NCBI GenBank assembly: GCA_000995845.1
Contig: LCEZ01000033.1
Span: 1-7,835 of the forward strand
From: Parcubacteria group bacterium GW2011_GWD2_43_10
Lineage (GTDB): Bacteria > Patescibacteriota > Patescibacteriia > Veblenbacterales > UBA10138
Direction of reading: 5' to 3'
Length of the DNA: 7,835 bases
Shown one piece after another: positions 4,888-7,835 of the stretch. Positions within the stretch are counted from its first letter, which is position 1; the number at the start of each line of letters is the position of its first letter. The position numbers and the translations under genes were made by a program. A model generated the notes under the pieces. It had not been told where the DNA came from. It did not search any database and worked only from the letters and a program-made list of their open reading frames with translations.

Positions 4888-5232
4888 TGGCAAGGATGAA
4901 ATTAACTTGGTTGGTTTGTCAAATCCACCGCGATTTTCAAACTTTTCTTTTCGTACTGCAGACACTATAGATGGATCAACTCCGGCATACTTAATAACAG
5001 TATCCAGTACTTCTTGTAAATCACCACATTCTCTTATCAACTCTTCGTTGGAGTCTGCTGAAGCAACTTCTTGAGCCTCTTCTATTAATTTTTGCTTCAA
5101 GAGCTCAAGCGCCTCTTCCGGTCCGACCTCTATTGACTCTGGTTCTTTTCCTAGATCGGTCAGGTGAGCCACTACCTTATCACGAACAATTTTATTATAA
5201 GTAATCCGTTCTGGCTGTAACTCGCTTTCCAT
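4885..5232 (-). CDS. MazG-like all-alpha NTP pyrophosphohydrolase
   Basis: A 115-residue member of the all-alpha NTP pyrophosphatase (MazG/HisE-like) group, expected to hydrolyse nucleoside triphosphates, perhaps non-canonical ones, to monophosphates. YNKIVRDKV (12-20) near the N-terminus and the end FENRGGFDKPTKLIS (98-112) match the small 'house-cleaning' subfamily that I know as COG4997. The metal-binding acidic residues are visible in LIEEAQEV (49-56: E51, E52, E55) and in IRECGDLQEVLD (66-77: E68, D71). The start at 5232 was chosen because the family N-terminus begins there and upstream codons are only the shadow of nusG. It follows the nusG stop by one base, so coupling is likely. The exact substrate cannot be read from sequence; a phosphoribosyl-ATP (HisE) role is unlikely with no his genes nearby. 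Confidence 0.9.
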   Translation of the reverse strand: MESELQPERITYNKIVRDKVVAHLTDLGKEPESIEVGPEEALELLKQKLIEEAQEVASADSNEELIRECGDLQEVLDTVIKYAGVDPSIVSAVRKEKFENRGGFDKPTKLISSLP

Positions 5233-5233
5233 A

Positions 5234-5779
5234 TTATAACTTTTGAATCTGCAAACTATCCAACTCCACTGGTGTTTCCCGGCCGAACATGGATACCAAA
5301 GCTTTAATCTTGCCGCGAGCTTCATCCACCTCAGCCACCTTACCCTCAAAATCTTTGAACGGGCCATCAATAATCTTAACTGGCGTACCGGGCGTAACAT
5401 CAATCTGATATTTGGGCTCTTGAATGCCCATGCGCTTTTGCAGTTCTTTGATTTCCGCCTCATCAATTGGCGTCGGGGTGGTACCAGTGCCAATAAAGCC
5501 GGTGACGTTAGGGGTGTTACGCACTACATACCAGCTATCGTCGGTCACGACCATTTCCACTAGCACGTACCCTGGGAATATTTTTTCCTCAATCACCTTG
5601 CGCTTGCCGTTCTTGATGCGGATTTTTTTCTCGGTCGGAATTAAAACATTAAAAATCTTATCCGACATATCCATGGATTCAATACGCTGCTTCAAATTAC
5701 GAGAAACATTTTCCTCGTATCCTGAATAAGTATGAATAGCGTACCAGCGCTTACTAAGTTGGCTTGTTTGTCTGGACAT
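5234..5779 (-). CDS. nusG: Transcription termination/antitermination factor NusG
   Basis: Binds the RNA polymerase clamp, raises processivity and links polymerase to Rho or to the leading ribosome. The 181 residues match the usual family length. The NGN domain runs from RWYAIHTYSGYEENV (11-25) through FPGYVLVEM (68-76) and WYVVRNTPNVTGFIG (83-97). The C-terminal KOW domain starts at about residue 129 with GTPVKIIDGPFKDFEGKV (131-148) and ends GRETPVELDSLQIQKL. The ATG at 5779 gives the standard short lead before the first beta strand; no Shine-Dalgarno sequence is obvious. It lies five bases after the secE stop, the near-universal bacterial pairing. Confidence 0.98.
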   Translation of the reverse strand: MSRQTSQLSKRWYAIHTYSGYEENVSRNLKQRIESMDMSDKIFNVLIPTEKKIRIKNGKRKVIEEKIFPGYVLVEMVVTDDSWYVVRNTPNVTGFIGTGTTPTPIDEAEIKELQKRMGIQEPKYQIDVTPGTPVKIIDGPFKDFEGKVAEVDEARGKIKALVSMFGRETPVELDSLQIQKL

Positions 5780-5784
5780 AAATA

Positions 5785-5976
5785 TTAACGGTAAAACAAG
5801 ATTTTTTCCAAGCCAAAATTTAGCAAATAATCAGCCGCGCCCAAAAATAGCGCCAAAAACAAAGACAAACCAATCACCACCAGGGTGTGCTGGATTATCT
5901 CGTTCTTAGTGGGCCAGATGACCTTCTTCAGTTCTTCCCAGGCCCCTTTGAAATATAAAACTATTGGATTAGCCAT
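5785..5976 (-). CDS. secE: Preprotein translocase subunit SecE
   Basis: Small clamp subunit of the SecYEG protein-conducting channel in the inner membrane. The 63-residue, single-span form is typical of most bacteria outside the gammaproteobacteria. The cytoplasmic amphipathic helix with the signature ELKKVIWPTKNEI (15-27) is followed by one hydrophobic transmembrane segment (about 31-52, VVIGLSLFLALFLGAADYLL). The ATG at 5976 places the signature at the expected distance from the N-terminus. It is first in the unit, with its own promoter about 65 bases upstream and no recognisable Shine-Dalgarno sequence. Confidence 0.96.
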   Translation of the reverse strand: MANPIVLYFKGAWEELKKVIWPTKNEIIQHTLVVIGLSLFLALFLGAADYLLNFGLEKILFYR

Positions 5977-6004
5977 AGATTTTGCTTGAAATTAGGCTCT
6001 TTTA

Positions 6005-6025
6005 AAAGGCCTTTGCGAGGCCTTT
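6005..6025 (-). promoter_or_regulatory. 5' leader stem-loop of the secE unit
   Basis: AAAGGCCT and AGGCCTTT form an eight-pair hairpin with a five-base loop, beginning about eight bases after the predicted transcription start. On the minus strand only four T residues follow, then AAAAGAGCCT, which can itself pair with the AGGCCTT arm. Two mutually exclusive folds are therefore possible. It could stabilise the mRNA 5' end, act as a weak attenuator, or be residual terminator sequence for readthrough. Confidence 0.5.
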
Positions 6026-6039
6026 GTTTTAACAGGTCA

Positions 6040-6068
6040 ATAATAACATGGCTTTACTAAATTGGCAA
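6040..6068 (-). promoter_or_regulatory. Promoter of the secE-to-dut unit
   Basis: On the minus strand TTGCCA (6068-6063) and TATTAT (6045-6040) are 17 bases apart; each differs from sigma70 consensus at one base. TG at the extended -10 position (6048-6047) strengthens it. It lies between the terminator of the upstream gene and secE, with predicted initiation near 6033 and a leader of about 57 bases. Confidence 0.8.
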
Positions 6069-6083
6069 GTTCAGGGGGTATTT

Positions 6084-6120
6084 AAAAACCGGCTAGACAT
6101 ATTTATGCCCAGCCGGTTGT
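6084..6120 (-). terminator. Intrinsic terminator of the radical SAM gene
   Basis: On the minus strand AACCGGCT (6118-6111) pairs with AGCCGGTT (6094-6087). The stem continues through GGGCAT/ATGTCT with G-U pairs to an AAAT loop, about 14 pairs in all, and ends in five T residues. It begins 18 bases after the stop codon. The other strand also carries a T-run (GTTTTT), so it may work both ways. Confidence 0.88.
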
Positions 6121-6135
6121 TTTTATTCAATTATT

Positions 6136-7620
6136 TTACTCTTCTTTACATACATCACTGACCACTTTTTCAAAGTGTAACCCCATAATAGCTAATTCTA
6201 TAGCCACTGGCACAGCTTTTATTTTGGTAAAGAATGTCCTTACTAACAGCCCCCAATAGAGCCAGCGTTTATTTGAAACTATGCCTATATGCCATGAACT
6301 CTTGATCACGGCCACAAGTTCCCTGAGCTTAATCCGACTTTTGGATGTCGGGTGGTAATGTTTTATGAAAGTCCAGATGCGTTGGTAATAATTCCTAGAA
6401 GAATAGATTGTGCTTAGAATGCGCTTATAGCCAGCAATGAGCTGCTCCCGATCCATTTGGGGAATAAAGTTCAGCCTGGCACTAGTATTATTTCCCGATG
6501 AGTCTTCAAGTAACCGACCTTCACGCTCAAGCCTGTTCCACAAGTCAGTTCCAGGAACTGCCTGGAGTAAGCCAACCATGGCGTTTACCACTCCGGTATT
6601 TTGAATATAATTAATCATCTTATCAAATACCGATGGTGGGTCCTTATCCAAGCCCACAATAAACCCACCGTAAACCTGCATACCATAGCCTTGCACTTTT
6701 TTCACTACCGCCACTAAATCGCGCTTCGCATTCTGATCTTTATGACAACCAAGCAAACTTTCAATGTTAACACTCTCAATACCCAAAAAAACTTTGGAAA
6801 AGTTAGCTTGTTGCATTAGCAACATAAGATCCTCATGATCAGCCAAATCAACACTAGCCTCGGTAGTAAGTTGGAATGGGTAATTGTGCTGGTGCTGCCA
6901 AATTACAAATTTCTTAAGAAACTGTTTAACATGGAGCCTGTTACCGATAAAATTGTCGTCAACTAGGAATATGGTGCCATGACGATAACCATTTATATAG
7001 AGAGAATCAAATTCAGCTATCATTCTTTCTACTGGTTTTACTCTAGGTACACGACCAAACATGCCTGTGATATCACAGAAATCGCAATCCCAAGGGCAGC
7101 CTCGTGAATACTGCAATAACATAAAGGCATAATCCTTGAAATTGATCAGCTCCCACATAGGTATGGGGGTATAATTAAGTTGTGGCTTTACCGCCGAACT
7201 GTATTCTGGTTTTAGTGTTCCTGCTGCCAGGTCTGCTAAGAATGGTTTAAGTGTAACTTCAGCCTCACCTTTTATATAATGATCTACACCAGTAAACAGG
7301 TGAGCCATGTTGGTAAATACCGGGCCGCCCGCGACCACTTTTTTACCCGCTGCTTTTGAGCGATTTATAACTTCTTGGGCACTTTTACTTTGCACCAACA
7401 TTGCGCTGACAAAAACCATATCAGCCCAAGCAATCTGCTCATCAGTTAAGGGCCTAACATTTAAGTCAACTATACGCTTGTCCCATTCTTTGGGAAGCAT
7501 TGACGCTACTGTCAAAAGCCCTAAGGGAGGCATACTAGCCTTCCGTCCAATAAATTTGAGCGCTGTCTTAAACGCCCAAAATGCATCCGGATATTCCGGA
7601 TACACCATTAAGATATTCAT
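6136..7620 (-). CDS. B12-binding-like/radical SAM protein (DUF4070-type)
   Basis: A 494-residue protein with three regions. An N-terminal Rossmann-like B12-binding-type domain (1-135) shows PPLGLLTVASML (31-42), VVAGGPVFT (95-103) and GEAEVTLKPFLADL (118-131). The radical SAM core contains YSRGCPWDCDFCDITGMFG with cluster cysteines C175, C179 and C182, then FLVDDNF (218-224) and LTTEASVDLA (251-260). The C-terminal region GFIVGLDKDPPSVFDKMI...AVPGTDLWNRLEREGRL, to about 420, resembles DUF4070, the domain found in the hopanoid C-2 methylase HpnP family. No DxHxxG cobalamin ligand is present, as is common in this class. The likely chemistry is SAM-dependent radical modification or methylation of an unknown substrate, with electrons from a 4Fe-4S cluster. 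A GGAG site lies six bases before the ATG. It is monocistronic, with its own promoter and terminator. Confidence 0.9.
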   Translation of the reverse strand: MNILMVYPEYPDAFWAFKTALKFIGRKASMPPLGLLTVASMLPKEWDKRIVDLNVRPLTDEQIAWADMVFVSAMLVQSKSAQEVINRSKAAGKKVVAGGPVFTNMAHLFTGVDHYIKGEAEVTLKPFLADLAAGTLKPEYSSAVKPQLNYTPIPMWELINFKDYAFMLLQYSRGCPWDCDFCDITGMFGRVPRVKPVERMIAEFDSLYINGYRHGTIFLVDDNFIGNRLHVKQFLKKFVIWQHQHNYPFQLTTEASVDLADHEDLMLLMQQANFSKVFLGIESVNIESLLGCHKDQNAKRDLVAVVKKVQGYGMQVYGGFIVGLDKDPPSVFDKMINYIQNTGVVNAMVGLLQAVPGTDLWNRLEREGRLLEDSSGNNTSARLNFIPQMDREQLIAGYKRILSTIYSSRNYYQRIWTFIKHYHPTSKSRIKLRELVAVIKSSWHIGIVSNKRWLYWGLLVRTFFTKIKAVPVAIELAIMGLHFEKVVSDVCKEE

Positions 7621-7626
7621 TTTTTA

Positions 7627-7630
7627 CTCC
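7627..7630 (-). promoter_or_regulatory. Shine-Dalgarno site of the radical SAM gene
   Basis: GGAG on the minus strand lies six bases before the ATG at 7620 and supports that start codon. The surrounding leader is almost entirely A and T. Confidence 0.75.
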
Positions 7631-7679
7631 GTATTTTATTGTTAAATAATGTTTTATTTTTTTATTATCTATTTTTTTG

Positions 7680-7708
7680 AGTATACAACTATACTGCTGC
7701 CATGACAA
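7680..7708 (-). promoter_or_regulatory. Promoter of the radical SAM gene
   Basis: On the minus strand TTGTCA (7708-7703) and TATACT (7685-7680) are separated by exactly 17 bases; each has one mismatch to the sigma70 consensus. Initiation is predicted near 7673, giving a leader of about 52 bases. An upstream TTGACT at 7722-7717 pairs less well with a TATAGT 20 bases away. Confidence 0.75.
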
Positions 7709-7766
7709 ATTTAAGTCAATAACATTATTCTCCACTAAGGGATTTCAATTTGTAAACTGCTTGATT

Positions 7767-7835
7767 CTAAATATCCAAATTCTTCACGCTCTTGGCGTGA
7801 GTATGGATAAAGCGTTTTCTAGGGGCAACATCGGC
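7767..7835 (-). CDS. Possible C-terminal fragment of an unknown upstream gene
   Basis: One minus-strand frame is open from the window edge to a TAG at 7767 and would encode 22 residues, rich in basic ones (APRKRFIHTHAKSVKNLDI). Such a short open stretch is expected by chance. A plus-strand frame is also open through the same bases to the edge, so even the coding strand is uncertain. No terminator follows before the radical SAM promoter. It is listed only because 7709-7835 otherwise has no feature except a six-pair hairpin (7784-7800). Confidence 0.15.
   Translation of the reverse strand, partial: ADVAPRKRFIHTHAKSVKNLDI

Noticed and set aside
5233..5493. Upstream extension of the MazG-like gene to an ATG at 5493
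   Set aside because: These 87 codons give an Arg/Trp-rich peptide that is the out-of-frame shadow of nusG. The family N-terminus begins at the ATG at 5232, one base after the nusG stop.
5243..5729. Plus-strand frames antisense to nusG
   Set aside because: They overlap nusG entirely, lack initiation signals and resemble no protein family.
7307..7645. Plus-strand frame antisense to the radical SAM N-terminus
   Set aside because: It overlaps conserved coding sequence and the Shine-Dalgarno site of the radical SAM gene and has no start signal of its own.
7702..7722. Short plus-strand ATG frame upstream of the radical SAM gene
   Set aside because: It has only six codons before a stop and lies over the radical SAM promoter.
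1..7835. Alternative genetic code with TGA as glycine (as in Gracilibacteria)
   Set aside because: TGA ends the kinase and small gene 2 at sensible positions and does not occur inside any conserved gene.
1..7835. CRISPR array, insertion sequence, prophage or integrative element
   Set aside because: There are no regularly spaced repeats, transposase or integrase motifs or terminal inverted repeats. All recognisable genes are housekeeping or metabolic.

Overview
The window looks like a compact bacterial chromosome segment, most likely from a Candidate Phyla Radiation (Patescibacteria, Parcubacteria-like) genome. The reasons are short housekeeping proteins (SecE of 63 residues), gaps of 1 to 12 bases between most genes, a tiny Cys-rich protein of a kind I associate with that group, and a reordered L11-L1 region. 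TAA, TAG and TGA all end genes at family-typical positions, so TGA is not recoded. The lineage is an inference from style, not from a marker phylogeny.

Layout from right to left, in the direction of most transcription (minus strand). Positions 7835-7767 may hold the tail of an unknown gene. A consensus-like promoter (7680-7708) then drives a single radical SAM gene (7620-6136), which ends at a strong stem-loop terminator (6084-6120). A second very good promoter (6040-6068) starts an eight-gene unit: secE, nusG, a MazG-like NTP pyrophosphohydrolase, rplK (L11), a 206-base structured spacer, rplA (L1), dcd (dCTP deaminase), a P-loop nucleotide-kinase-like protein and dut (dUTPase). It ends at a bidirectional terminator (1908-1937). 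Two small plus-strand genes (1419-1616 and 1633-1896), each with a near-perfect ribosome binding site, run into the same terminator from the other side. Divergent from them lies a thyA-folA pair (1340 down to the left edge), with folA cut by the window boundary.

How the genes fit together: the right half is the classic SecE-NusG-L11-L1 translation/transcription block, but rplJ-rplL does not follow it. Instead the block runs straight into genes that make dUMP and clean the nucleotide pool: Dcd (dCTP to dUTP), Dut (dUTP to dUMP) and a kinase candidate that could phosphorylate a dNMP. ThyA (dUMP to dTMP) and DHFR (recycling of dihydrofolate) sit about 600 bases further on, beyond the two small genes. 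Together these encode a nearly complete route from dCTP to dTMP, possibly to dTDP, within 3.5 kb.

The most interesting points are the coupling of dTMP synthesis to a ribosomal operon, the unassigned kinase between dcd and dut, a possible L1-binding (autoregulatory) RNA element just upstream of rplA, the small Cys-rich/unknown gene pair, and the contrast between strong Shine-Dalgarno sites on isolated genes and their near absence inside the operon. No CRISPR array, insertion sequence, tRNA or rRNA gene was seen.
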